This document shows positions 25,315 through 33,750 of a stretch of 64,000 nt of DNA, in pieces. Made by a program: the position numbers and the translations under genes. The stretch's first letter is position 1. Every line of letters begins with the position of its first letter. The stretch comes from Cytobacillus eiseniae (GTDB taxonomy: Bacteria; Bacillota; Bacilli; Bacillales; Cytobacillaceae): the NCBI RefSeq assembly GCF_017874625.1, contig NZ_JAGIKZ010000008.1, forward strand, positions 1 through 64,000, written 5' to 3'. The notes beneath the pieces are model-generated. The model was given only the letters and a program-made list of their open reading frames with translations. It was not told where the DNA came from and ran no database searches.

Positions 25315-25395
25315 TAGCTTTTAGCTTTATTACATTGTTTACTCCCGGAAAGGGAACCTATTTTACTTTATACCCATACTTTCTTTATTCAAAAT

Positions 25396-25569
25396 TTACC
25401 ATTCGCCGTAGCAGCTTGCACCAATAATGATTAACAAGATGAACAAAACAACAATTAAAGCAAAACCATTAGAGAATCCTCCACCGCAATTACCACCATA
25501 AGCACCAGCTACTGGATACGAGTAACCAGAATAACAAGGATCAAAACCGCAACCATAACCATATTGCAT
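25396..25569 (-). CDS. YjcZ-family small sporulation peptide
   Basis: This 57-residue peptide is read directly. Its N-terminal half is rich in Gly, Tyr and Cys ([15 protein letters not shown]), then [17 protein letters not shown] and a membrane helix ending [25 protein letters not shown] precedes the ATG. YjcZ-family peptides occur in many copies in spore formers and are expressed in sporulation; their role is unknown. Confidence 0.85.
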   Translation of the reverse strand: MQYGYGCGFDPCYSGYSYPVAGAYGGNCGGGFSNGFALIVVLFILLIIIGASCYGEW

Positions 25570-25778
25570 AAAAGCTCACTCCTCAAATTTTTTAGGCATT
25601 TTCCATATTAAATTATGTAGTCAACGCTTGACCTGTACGGGTGTTTGCCTATTTATTATGGAAAAGTTCATTTAGAAGGAGCGCCAACCATACTTGCACT
25701 AGAAAAGAACGAAAAAAATAACCTCTTCTTTTGAAGAGGCATTTATTTTTAACTAGGAAACTATAAAATCGTACGTTG

Positions 25779-25966
25779 TGTATAACTTTATGAATAGTTT
25801 AAACTACGTCCATCTTCGGCGCCTATTCCTATCAAACTTCAGTACTGCTCCGCACCGATTGCGTCAAGCACGGTATCGCACACACTCACCGTGTTTCCTT
25901 TATCGAATGGGGCAGTTATCCACTTTGTACGGCGAGACCTTAGGTGCCTGCGCTTTTATTCTTATC
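25779..25966. repeat. Divergent repeat related to family B
   Basis: In reverse complement the region begins AAAAGCGCAGGCACCT and ends AAAGTTATACACAACG, echoing the ends of the repeats at 36699 and 37848 (AAAAGCGCAAGCGCCT and AAGTTATCCGCAACAT). The middle is poorly conserved, so the link is tentative. Confidence 0.45.
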
Positions 25967-27017
25967 TATTTTGCTTTACATCCGTACTTATCTTTTTCCA
26001 GCGTTTCTTTTCTTCTACTTGTGCGCGTTTATTTTGCTTTCGTTCAAAATAGGCAAGTTCTCGTTGAAGCTTTTTATAGCTAGTGAGCCGTTGGTTGTCT
26101 AGCTGGCCGTCCTCTATTGCGGCATGAACTGCACAACCTGGCTCATTTATATGAGTACAATCCCTAAATTTACACTCTTCTGCTAATCCTTCGATATCTG
26201 TGAAACTTTCAGCTAATCCTGTTTCACTTTCCCATAACTGAAGTTCTCGCATACCTGGTGTATCAATTAAAACCGTACCTTGTGGAAGCAGGATTAATTC
26301 TCGATGTGTCGTCGTATGCCTACCTCTGTCATCCCCTTCACGTATCGTTTGAACCTTTTGTTTCTCATTCCCTAAGAGATAATTAGTCAATGTTGATTTG
26401 CCAACACCTGAAGAGCCAAGTAGCGCGATCGTTTTTCCTGGCAAGAGAAATGGCTGTAAACGATCAAAACCGCTTTCATCGACTACACTAATAGAAACGA
26501 CGGGAACCCCCATTGCAATAGCCTCAACCATTGCTAATTTATCGTCTAAATCATTACATAAATCTGCTTTTGTTAAAATGATAACTGGATTTGCTCCACT
26601 TTCCCATGAAAGCAGCAAATATCTTTCAATCCTGCGTAAATTGAGATCATCATTTAGTGAGTTAACTAGAAAAATCGTATCCACATTTGCAGCAACAATT
26701 TGCTCTTCGATATTCGTTCCTGCAGCCTTTCGTGAAAATTTACTCATCCGAGGCAGTACTGCTCGAATGATTCCCCGGTTTTCTCCATCTCTTGTTTTTA
26801 TTACAACCCAATCACCAACAGCTGGATAGTCCTCTCTTGATGCTGCATTAAAAGACAGTTTTCCAGATATTTCACATAATAACTCTTCCTCTTCCGTCCA
26901 AACCCGATACATTCTCTTATGTTCAAGCGCTACACGGCCAACTATGCAGCCTTCTTCTTTATATTTATCAAATTCTTTTTTAAAATAACTGTTAAAACCA
27001 AATGTTTGTAAATTCAA
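25962..27017 (-). CDS. RsgA-like circularly permuted GTPase
   Basis: This is a 351-residue paralogue of the ribosome small-subunit GTPase RsgA. Order: OB-fold (about 20-95), then the permuted GTPase with G4 LTKADL, G1 GSSGVGKST, G3 DTPGMRE, and a C-terminal zinc knuckle (CKFRDCTH...PGCAVHAA). RsgA acts in late 30S maturation; paralogues are less studied. TTG 27017 is chosen: GGAGG lies 8 bases upstream, while the ATG at 27032 contains that site. Expression is probably set by a leader-peptide attenuator upstream. Confidence 0.88.
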   Translation of the reverse strand: MNLQTFGFNSYFKKEFDKYKEEGCIVGRVALEHKRMYRVWTEEEELLCEISGKLSFNAASREDYPAVGDWVVIKTRDGENRGIIRAVLPRMSKFSRKAAGTNIEEQIVAANVDTIFLVNSLNDDLNLRRIERYLLLSWESGANPVIILTKADLCNDLDDKLAMVEAIAMGVPVVSISVVDESGFDRLQPFLLPGKTIALLGSSGVGKSTLTNYLLGNEKQKVQTIREGDDRGRHTTTHRELILLPQGTVLIDTPGMRELQLWESETGLAESFTDIEGLAEECKFRDCTHINEPGCAVHAAIEDGQLDNQRLTSYKKLQRELAYFERKQNKRAQVEEKKRWKKISTDVKQNR

Positions 27018-27054
27018 TGTTATTTCCTCCATGCGTGTTAATTTTTTAAATAAC

Positions 27055-27086
27055 AAAAAAACCATAGACTACACAGCCCATGGTTT
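27055..27086 (-). terminator. Leader terminator (attenuator) of the RsgA-like gene
   Basis: In minus sense AAACCAT/ATGGTTT, extended by G-U and G-C pairs, closes a loop containing GGGCTGTGTAG, followed by seven T. It lies 38 bases upstream of the TTG start, between promoter and gene. Confidence 0.85.
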
Positions 27087-27148
27087 AATACGCATAGAAA
27101 ATAGAGAAAATTCTACAATAATTAAACAGATTGAATTTGGGCTGTGTA
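27070..27148 (-). promoter_or_regulatory. Antiterminator pairing in the leader
   Basis: In minus sense TACACAGCCC (27139-27148) is exactly complementary to GGGCTGTGTA (27070-27079), which forms the inner part of the terminator. Pairing of the two would open the terminator. The 5' arm lies inside the leader-peptide ORF, so ribosome position could decide the fold. Confidence 0.75.
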
Positions 27149-27193
27149 AGTATTCATTTCAATTAACGTATAAGCATTCACTAATATTGTCAT
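27122..27193 (-). CDS. Leader peptide of the RsgA-like gene
   Basis: This 23-codon ORF starts MTILVNAYTLIEM and ends TAQIQSV, with AAGGTGG before its ATG. The codons for NTYTAQ cover the antiterminator arm. It ends about 36 bases before the terminator stem. The layout is like ribosome-mediated attenuators that control antibiotic-response genes in Bacillus. No obvious run of a single amino acid is present, so a nascent-chain or drug-stall signal is more likely than amino-acid starvation; that is inference. Confidence 0.65.
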   Translation of the reverse strand: MTILVNAYTLIEMNTYTAQIQSV

Positions 27194-27226
27194 TACACTT
27201 CACCCACCTTCTACTAATTTATATTT

Positions 27227-27255
27227 AGTATATGGAATAAGTAACCAAAAGTAAA
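27227..27255 (-). promoter_or_regulatory. Sigma-A promoter of the leader and RsgA-like gene
   Basis: In minus sense TTTACT, 17-bp spacer, TATACT. Transcription should start near 27220, giving a leader of about 200 nt. Confidence 0.75.
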
Positions 27256-27341
27256 GTCTTTTTTTATAAAATCCATGACACCAACCTATATACGAATGCA
27301 TATGTTACTAAAGGATTCCATCAAGATAAGGAGCGAGAGGC

Positions 27342-28097
27342 ATGCCCCAAAATAAAAGTTATTTTCAGAAAGCGGACATGTACGATTATTTAAGCAATTG
27401 TTATAAGTACACAGATCCGAATAAATACATTACTTATTATAAGAAGCATCTTAAATATAGACAATTAGCCGAACAATCCATAAGTGAGACACGGCTACCT
27501 GAACAAAATGGAGTATATAAACCTGCTTTAATTCGCTTAATTCATGCTTCCATTGATGCCTCTGAAGTTGATATTTATGTGAATAGCATTCGGGTGTTAA
27601 AAGCATTTCCTTATAAGGAAGTTAGTACGTATTTGCCCTTGCCTGCAGGTAAATATCAAATAGACATTTATCCTGCTGGGAATATGGTATCGACGGTATT
27701 AAGCAGGAAAGTTGTCATTGAAGACGGAAAAGTATATTCACTTATTTTCAGCGGACAGGCAAAAAATCTAAAATGGTTAGCAGTAGAGGGTCAATTATTC
27801 GTTCCAAGAGGAGAAGCAAAACTTCGATTTATCCATCTCTCAAATGATACTCCAACTGTAGATATTGCAGTTAAGGACAGAGATGTAATTTTCTCGAATG
27901 TATCGTATCGAAAGGCAACTAGTTATCTCGGACTCTCTCCAATGAACATTGATCTGGAAGTTAGAATTGCAGGTTCTCATAACATTGCCTTGCCAATGCC
28001 AGAAGTCCAGCTTGAGATGAATAATATTTATACGATCCTTTTAATTGGCTCGCTAACTGATGGCTCAGAACTTGAAGCACTAATGACTTTAGGGTAA
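27342..28097 (+). CDS. DUF4397-domain protein
   Basis: This is a 251-residue protein. After an N-terminal Tyr/Lys-rich region (DYLSNCYKYTDPNKYITYYK) come two tandem beta domains of the DUF4397 type: ALIRLIHASIDASEVDIYVN...AGKYQIDIYPAG and KLRFIHLSNDTPTVDIAVKD. No signal peptide is seen, unusual because many relatives are exported. AAGGAG precedes the ATG. Function unknown; spore-coat association is possible but unproven. Confidence 0.8.
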   Translation: MPQNKSYFQKADMYDYLSNCYKYTDPNKYITYYKKHLKYRQLAEQSISETRLPEQNGVYKPALIRLIHASIDASEVDIYVNSIRVLKAFPYKEVSTYLPLPAGKYQIDIYPAGNMVSTVLSRKVVIEDGKVYSLIFSGQAKNLKWLAVEGQLFVPRGEAKLRFIHLSNDTPTVDIAVKDRDVIFSNVSYRKATSYLGLSPMNIDLEVRIAGSHNIALPMPEVQLEMNNIYTILLIGSLTDGSELEALMTLG

Positions 28098-28098
28098 G

Positions 28099-28130
28099 AA
28101 AAAGGCATGACATCTGTCACGCCTTTTTTT
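28099..28130 (+). terminator. Terminator of the DUF4397 gene
   Basis: AAAGGC-TGACA/TGTCA-GCCTTT followed by TTTTTTT just after the stop codon. Confidence 0.9.
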
Positions 28131-28180
28131 AAGTAGGAAATGAATATCGTTTACCTTAAAATCTAGTTCGAGCGTCTCTC

Positions 28181-28765
28181 TTATTGATTAATAGGAACGA
28201 ACAATGTAAATTGGATATCATCCTTTTTCAAATCAAATGTATCCATCTTTATTTTTACTTCACTTTTCAATTTCATGTTTTGTAAAGAAACATATATCCG
28301 TTCCTCGCTTGGATGAATAGAAACTCCTTTAGGAAGGGTATAATTTTTTGCAATAAAATTCAACACATAAGAAACTGGCAATTGAAGCTGTCCAACTGAA
28401 ATCGATTTTTGCTGAAGGACAAGATCTCCATTTTCTAATACTTGTGGTTCAAAGGTCAGTTTCAGCTGAATATCTTGACTGAACACAGGAATAAGCCCGT
28501 ATAGTTCTACTTCTTCATTTAAGAGAACCTTATAATCAATTGCCCCTGTTAATCCTTCCTTTTCAAGATAATGATTTATCAATTGATTCAAATCTTGCTT
28601 ATCTGTTTGAATTTTAAAGGGCACATAATTTTCTGTTTTAATATAATCTTGAACATACTCTTCTTCCTCAGCTGGAATATTAATTAATATAAGTAACAAA
28701 ATAAATAAAGCAGCTAAAATCCCTATAAGAAGAAAGAATAATTTCTTCCATTTATTATCCTTCAA
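28181..28765 (-). CDS. ypmS: YpmS-like DUF2140 membrane-anchored protein
   Basis: This is a 194-residue protein with one N-terminal membrane helix (KKLFFLLIGILAALFILLLI) and an extracellular beta-rich domain (YGLIPVFSQDIQLKLTFEPQ and later QLPVSYVLNFIAKNY) as in YpmS. It follows ypmR with a 4-base ATGA overlap, the same order as B. subtilis. Function unknown; a cell-surface role is likely. Confidence 0.88.
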   Translation of the reverse strand: MKDNKWKKLFFLLIGILAALFILLLILINIPAEEEEYVQDYIKTENYVPFKIQTDKQDLNQLINHYLEKEGLTGAIDYKVLLNEEVELYGLIPVFSQDIQLKLTFEPQVLENGDLVLQQKSISVGQLQLPVSYVLNFIAKNYTLPKGVSIHPSEERIYVSLQNMKLKSEVKIKMDTFDLKKDDIQFTLFVPINQ

Positions 28766-29571
28766 TATTGATTCTCCTCATGCTTTTCTAAAACCTCTTT
28801 ACTGATTGTCTCAAAAATTTGTCTCGCCATTAAATCATAGCCTTTATCATTTGGGTGGAAGTAATCTGTATGCAGTAGATTTTCTTCATTTTGAAAAAAG
28901 ATATCTGCAATTTCTGTAAAATAAGCATTTTGATGTTCCATTATAATATTTATGCTTGCTTGATTCCAATTATCGATAATCTCATTTATTTCTTTAATAT
29001 CAGCAAACCATTTATAAAAAGGATTATATAATCCCACTAATACAATCTGGCTATTAGGATTTTCATTTTGAATAATAGATAGCACTTTTTTTAAATTCTT
29101 TTCATACAAGCCTTTTTGATTCTTAAATGCATCCAGATTCAAATTTGTAAAATGTTCACGAACTACCTTCATAATGTCATTTCCGCCAATTGTCACAATG
29201 ACATAGTCCGCATTTTTTATTGTATCCTTCACTTCTTTAGACTGTAATTTCTTAAGAAGCTGGTCTGACCGATTCCCTTTTACACCAAAATTAGTAAAAG
29301 TCGCATCATTGATTCCTTTATTCTCCTCTAGCAGTTTCTCAAGATATGGCACATAGCCCCCGCTATTCGTGCTATCTCCAACCCCTTCAGTTAAAGAATC
29401 ACCTACAGCAACAACCGAAATATCCTGCGGCAAAAAACTTTCAGGCACTTTTGTTTTTTCAATAAGCGCAATTTCTTTATCCCCCACTGGCAACCCATTT
29501 ACCTTAGCTGATTGATTACAGGAAGTAAGCAAAAATATACAAATTATAGCGATCGGGAGTGTTAGTCTCAA
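28762..29571 (-). CDS. ypmR: SGNH/GDSL hydrolase lipoprotein YpmR
   Basis: This 269-residue lipoprotein (lipobox LLTSC) has a lipase/esterase domain of the SGNH type: block I VAVGDSLTEGVG with the Ser nucleophile, GVKGNRSDQLL, block III VTIGGNDIM, and the catalytic Asp-His in DYFHPNDKGYD. TTG 29571 is chosen because AGGTGGG lies upstream; GTG 29583 overlaps that site. The substrate is unknown, possibly a lipid or acylated wall component. Confidence 0.9.
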   Translation of the reverse strand: MRLTLPIAIICIFLLTSCNQSAKVNGLPVGDKEIALIEKTKVPESFLPQDISVVAVGDSLTEGVGDSTNSGGYVPYLEKLLEENKGINDATFTNFGVKGNRSDQLLKKLQSKEVKDTIKNADYVIVTIGGNDIMKVVREHFTNLNLDAFKNQKGLYEKNLKKVLSIIQNENPNSQIVLVGLYNPFYKWFADIKEINEIIDNWNQASINIIMEHQNAYFTEIADIFFQNEENLLHTDYFHPNDKGYDLMARQIFETISKEVLEKHEENQY

Positions 29572-29683
29572 TGTATCACCCACCTTTTTTTAAATAAATA
29601 GAAATACGATCAGCATTTAACACTATCTATCTTATTATAACACGTGATCAAAATATCATGAGAATCCATTTGTTCGAAAAAAA

Positions 29684-29707
29684 AATAGACCGATCGATCG
29701 GTCTATT
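29684..29707 (-). terminator. Terminator spanning the ypmQ stop
   Basis: AATAGACCGATC/GATCGGTCTATT is a perfect palindrome with a T run in minus sense; the stop codon TAG lies inside the stem. Confidence 0.88.
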
Positions 29708-30281
29708 GTAATGTTTTAATATCATCAATAATTTCTTCATATGGAACATCTTCAAATCCACTATAAATTTTCTGGATTTTTCCCTCTTGGTTAACTAAAA
29801 AGAAGTATGATTGATGAACGACATAATCACTGCCTTCTGCCTTTTGCACAAGCGTCTTGAAATGCTCGACTGCAAATTCCTCAATCTCTTTTTGAGAATA
29901 ACCAGTTAGAAAATGCCAATTTGTTAAATCTGCGTTGTTTGCTTTGCTGTACTCCTTTAATACTTCAGGCGTATCCACATCTGGTTCAATGCTAAAAGAG
30001 ACAAATTCAATATTATCTATTTTCTCTTCCTTAGCCATTTTCTGTAGTTTCGCCATATTAAAGGTCATTGGCATGCAAATATCCGGACAATTCGTCCAAA
30101 TAAAATCTGCAACCCAAACCTTTCCATCAAGATCAGATAAACCAAATGACTCATTATTTTGATCTGTATAAGTAAAGTCCGGCACTGGCCAATTTCTCGC
30201 ATCTTTTATCTCACCATTATTGCATGCAGAAAGAATTAACAATGTAAATACACTCAATATAGTAAGAAATCGTTTTTTCAT
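29703..30281 (-). CDS. ypmQ: SCO1/SenC copper chaperone YpmQ
   Basis: This is a 192-residue lipoprotein (lipobox LILSAC, Cys20) with a thioredoxin fold. The copper-binding TNCPDICMP (Cys65, Cys69) and His156 in VVHQSYFF are all present. It helps assemble the CuA site of cytochrome c oxidase in Bacillus. It sits upstream of ypmR and ypmS on the same strand, but its own terminator separates it. Confidence 0.94.
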   Translation of the reverse strand: MKKRFLTILSVFTLLILSACNNGEIKDARNWPVPDFTYTDQNNESFGLSDLDGKVWVADFIWTNCPDICMPMTFNMAKLQKMAKEEKIDNIEFVSFSIEPDVDTPEVLKEYSKANNADLTNWHFLTGYSQKEIEEFAVEHFKTLVQKAEGSDYVVHQSYFFLVNQEGKIQKIYSGFEDVPYEEIIDDIKTLQ

Positions 30282-30372
30282 CCTTTAATCAACCCCTATT
30301 CATATACGTCCTAATTTTAGCAGACACATACGAAAGAAGGAAGAAAAATTAGTGACAAACTTGTGAAGTTCG

Positions 30373-31353
30373 CTAGGCCATCTTGCCACCTTCATTTTTC
30401 ATCGTCTCGTAAAATGTTTTAATAAAGGAGGAATAATTAAACTGAACCGCAACTTTATGTACCTTATACTCCTCAGATTTTAAATCTGGTACCTTTCTGA
30501 AATCACCGATGCTTTGTCCGAAAGCAATTCCCTGGTCAACAACTACTTGAACGGGCACTTCTTTATATATAATTTCAGTAGGTTCCTGAATTGCCCATAA
30601 TGTAAATACATCATGCAATGGACTCCCGCTAATACCAGGATTCGTTGTTTTATAGAATGAATAATAATAGTCAACCATATCCCTTAATACGAGACCTGCT
30701 TGATTATTCGTTTTCAGATAATATTCATGAAGGGAATCCATAATCGATGGTGTAATGATTGCAGACATTGTAACATCTAATGGAATGATGTGGATTTTCT
30801 TTGGTGCTTCATTTATAAGAATTTTCGCAGCATAAGGATCTCCGTAGAAATTCGCTTCCGCAATTGGTGTCACATTTCCAGGTACATTAAATGCTCCGCC
30901 CATAATGTAAAAATCATTTACACTTTTCATGAGATTTGGATACAGAATAAATGCTGTTGCTAATGAGGATAATCTTCCGATATTAACGATGACTAAATCA
31001 TTCTTATACTGCTCAATTAATGGGACAATTTCATTAAAATTCTCAAATATATTAGGGTTTACTTCCATACCAGAATCAAATGGCCCAAGACCTTCAAAAC
31101 CATGAACTTCTGGATAATATGGAGGTTTAACCCCTGTTAATGGCAATCCAGCACCCCCAAAGGTCGGAATTATATCCGTACCAGTTAAAGATTGTAAAAA
31201 AGCTGCATTTTTTAACGCATCCTCTTTAGAAACATTCCCGTACTCAGCTACAATGCCAACAACATTCAGTTTCTCAGAAAAAAAAGAGAAAATAACAGCA
31301 ACAAAATCATCAATTCCAAAATCACCAAATAAAAGGATATTTGTACTTTTCAT
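30373..31353 (-). CDS. Nucleoside hydrolase family protein with altered metal motif
   Basis: This is a 326-residue protein of the inosine-uridine nucleoside hydrolase fold. The usual DxDxGxDD calcium motif reads FGDFGIDD, so the first Asp is replaced by Phe, while later elements (EANFYGDPYAAKIL, HDVFTLWA) are kept. It may hydrolyse nucleosides or have changed its substrate or metal use. ATG 31353 follows AAGGTGG; the longer frame to 31389 runs into a repeat. Single gene. Confidence 0.8.
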   Translation of the reverse strand: MKSTNILLFGDFGIDDFVAVIFSFFSEKLNVVGIVAEYGNVSKEDALKNAAFLQSLTGTDIIPTFGGAGLPLTGVKPPYYPEVHGFEGLGPFDSGMEVNPNIFENFNEIVPLIEQYKNDLVIVNIGRLSSLATAFILYPNLMKSVNDFYIMGGAFNVPGNVTPIAEANFYGDPYAAKILINEAPKKIHIIPLDVTMSAIITPSIMDSLHEYYLKTNNQAGLVLRDMVDYYYSFYKTTNPGISGSPLHDVFTLWAIQEPTEIIYKEVPVQVVVDQGIAFGQSIGDFRKVPDLKSEEYKVHKVAVQFNYSSFIKTFYETMKNEGGKMA

Positions 31354-31377
31354 CTTATTAACCACCTTTCTTAAAGG

Positions 31378-31707
31378 ATGTTCTCGCAAATATTGTTGCT
31401 ACTTAAGATAAAGTTTGGTAAAGATAAATCTCCAGCTCCAGGTTGCTCTCCTTCTGCAGAGTAGTCCGTTTGAGCCATCTCGGAGAGCAATAGCATTCAC
31501 TCTGCCTCTGTCTCTGCTTGCTGTCCCTACTTATCTAAGGTGACATTAAATACGTTTCATGTATTGACACCGCACGAAGGAGATGCGACAGCATTCTTGA
31601 GGAGTCTTGTACGTAACGCTCCTATCAACCGAGCTATTTGGTAAACTATTCCTGCTAACATTTGATTCAAAAGCAACAATGTTCTGGAAAAGAGCCTTCT
31701 TAAATAA
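31378..31707. repeat. Dispersed repeat family A, copy 3 (long, degraded)
   Basis: The ends match family A (TTCTCGCAAATATTGTTGCT and CAACAATGTTCTGGAAAAGA), with a long, diverged middle including GGTTGCTCTCCTTCTGCAGA. It lies immediately upstream of the nucleoside hydrolase gene and fills the gap to the PCYCGC gene. Confidence 0.75.
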
Positions 31708-31948
31708 TATATTCACAAATGGAAAATAGATGGCAAAAACTTATTGAAAAATTATTATCATTTGCTCTCACTACATTTCATCTTCTCCATCCAATGAGCT
31801 AATTGCTCTATCATTGAATTTCACAATTTTAGTACAATCTTTGAAAATCAAAATATGTCTACACATTTTGTGATGTATGTTACAAATTCACTATGAAAAT
31901 CTATGGTATGATAATGTTTGGAAAATACATTAGAAAAAGGGGATTTTT

Positions 31949-32455
31949 ATGAAGAAAAATATTTTTGCCTATTTCCTCTCCATTACAGCCATATTATTTG
32001 TCCTTTCTGCTTGTTCTTCATCACAAGAGGAATCTACCCATTCTGACAGTGAGAATGAGCATTCATTTCATGCAGAAAATGGAGATTTACGAGAACGAAC
32101 TCCATCAGTCTCTGAAGCACCTAATTTTTTGGATGATAAACATGAACAAATACAAACGGTTTATGCTGCCGTTGGACAATATCAAGAATTACTAGAATAC
32201 ATCCCATGTTATTGTGGCTGCGGGGATTCTGCTTCACATAAAGATAATTATGATTGCTTTATTTTTGAAAATAAAGAGAATGGTGAAATTGTCTGGGATG
32301 ATCATGGAACAAGATGTGGCACATGTCTAGATACAGCAGTTGATAGTATCAATATGTATAATGATGGAAAGTCAATGAAGGAAATTCGCGAATACATTGA
32401 TGAGAAATACAAAGAAGGATATGCGGAACCGACACCTACTCCATTCCCAGCCTAA
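31949..32455 (+). CDS. PCYCGC-motif lipoprotein
   Basis: This is a 168-residue lipoprotein (lipobox VLSAC). After an acidic, His/Glu-rich linker comes the family signature IPCYCGCGDSASHKDNYDCF, followed by HGTRCGTCLDTAVD. Six cysteines in this arrangement suggest metal or cluster binding outside the membrane. Function unknown. GGGGATTTTT precedes the ATG. It is near the SCO1 gene, but on the opposite strand. Confidence 0.88.
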   Translation: MKKNIFAYFLSITAILFVLSACSSSQEESTHSDSENEHSFHAENGDLRERTPSVSEAPNFLDDKHEQIQTVYAAVGQYQELLEYIPCYCGCGDSASHKDNYDCFIFENKENGEIVWDDHGTRCGTCLDTAVDSINMYNDGKSMKEIREYIDEKYKEGYAEPTPTPFPA

Positions 32456-32486
32456 ATGGAATATAAGTAAATAGCCTTGATTATGT

Positions 32487-32519
32487 AAAAGCCCGAGTAG
32501 CAGTACTCGAGGCTTTTTT
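32487..32519 (+). terminator. Terminator of the PCYCGC gene
   Basis: AAAAGCCCGAGTA/TACTCGAGGCTTTTTT. Confidence 0.88.
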
Positions 32520-32968
32520 GTTGGTATGTGGGTTAATAGATTTTCGTGTGGCTTGACAAAGGGAATATAGATCAGTTTTAGCTTTAATCATCGTCTTTGA
32601 TCTCCTTTTTTCACAGCTATTCTTATAAAAAATACACTAGTATCTATAAGCAGTTCGGTTCAGGGGTAGAAAAGTAAAAAAGAATAAGTGTTCTAGCAAG
32701 CGAATTAGCATATATTCCACCCTCTTCTTTACATTGTTATGACAAGTATGACTAAGTTTTACTATCGAAAATAGCAACAAATTTAATATTGGTTTTACCC
32801 ATTAGGTAATAGCTTTTGGTCACAAAAATAAAATATATGTTAAAAACTGTGCAAATGGATTATATGAATGAGCTAGGGAAGAGATGGATAGTTGTTGATT
32901 CTCTTTTCTAGGATCGAGAAGGTCCACACTTGTCTGCTGGGGGATCAGGTTGAGCATCCAATCGAATG
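32520..32968. other. Gene-free region before palindrome array 1
   Basis: About 450 AT-rich bases with no ORF carrying a ribosome site and no clear hairpin. It leads into the palindrome array. Confidence 0.6.
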
Positions 32969-33157
32969 AATAGGCGGAAAATTTCCGCTTATTTCACAAT
33001 TATTAATAAAAACAACTCAAATAAGCGGAAATATTCCGCCTATTGTCTCGAAATATTCAAAAATAGGGGCTTTTTTCATTGAATAAGCGGAAAAACTCCG
33101 CTTATTTCCGCCAAAACTAGCTTTATTCTGTATTTAACCGGAAAATTTCCGCTTATT
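32969..33157. repeat. Palindrome array 1 (four units of GCGGAA-TTCCGC)
   Basis: Four about 25-bp palindromes of consensus AAGCGGAAAAATTCCGCTT lie at 32969-32993, 33020-33044, 33082-33106 and 33134-33157, with start spacings of 51, 62 and 52 bp. The fourth begins TTAACCGG. A second array with nearly the same spacing is at 54792-54979. Intervening sequences differ. Confidence 0.85.
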
Positions 33158-33279
33158 TCACTTATACTCGTTACGCAATTGAGGACAAGACATCTTATTT
33201 AGATGGAAATAAGGTGAGGTTATAAGCAGGAACGTTTTTTAGCAAATAACTTATCAACTAAAGAATCATTAAATGATAA

Positions 33280-33309
33280 AAAACGCAGAGATGCTAATTT
33301 CTGCGTTTT
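33280..33309 (-). terminator. Hairpin downstream of a hypothetical gene
   Basis: AAAACGCAGA/TCTGCGTTTT with flanking A and T runs, about 100 bases past the stop at 33407. Confidence 0.7.
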
Positions 33310-33406
33310 CTGTGTAATTACATATTCAAAAGATTATGCAATTTAGCTTGATATTGCCTTATAAAATCGTATTTTCTTGAACTACATAAGTACTTAAGCT
33401 AGTGCT

Positions 33407-33679
33407 TTAAGCATTATTTTTTAAATCAGGCGTCTTAAAAATTTGACGATAGACTGGCCATTTTAAGACAGACTTCATATATTCTCTGAAAGAAAAACTA
33501 TTTTTATTGCTTTCGACAGCTTGAATTTTCTTTATAAAGCCATGTAAACGGACTTGAATCATGAAATAATGTGGGCTAGATTTATTCAATACAGGAATTT
33601 CTGTGATAATGACCTTCTGTCCAGCTGAATTTTTGAACTCTAGGCTTTTGACTAGCAAAATATCAATCCTCTTTTTCAC
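33407..33679 (-). CDS. Small hypothetical protein
   Basis: This 90-residue basic protein (many Lys and Asn, FIKKIQAVESNKNSFSFREY) has no membrane helix and no known motif. GTG at 33679 starts the longest frame; a TTG at 33658 with AGAGG 9 bases upstream is a serious alternative. Coding status is less certain than for its neighbours. Confidence 0.5.
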   Translation of the reverse strand: MKKRIDILLVKSLEFKNSAGQKVIITEIPVLNKSSPHYFMIQVRLHGFIKKIQAVESNKNSFSFREYMKSVLKWPVYRQIFKTPDLKNNA

Positions 33680-33750
33680 CCGTTTGAATTCATTATACCC
33701 TATAACATGATCGAAAAGTGTCTGTTCTTGGTGCGATGCTAAATTATTTT

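Noticed and set aside
27031-27228. 65-codon plus-strand frame opposite the attenuator
   Set aside because: The minus strand shows promoter, leader ORF and terminator; the plus frame has no ribosome site.
32969-33157. Palindrome arrays as a CRISPR array
   Set aside because: Units are imperfect, only four, with spacers of two length classes and no cas genes near.
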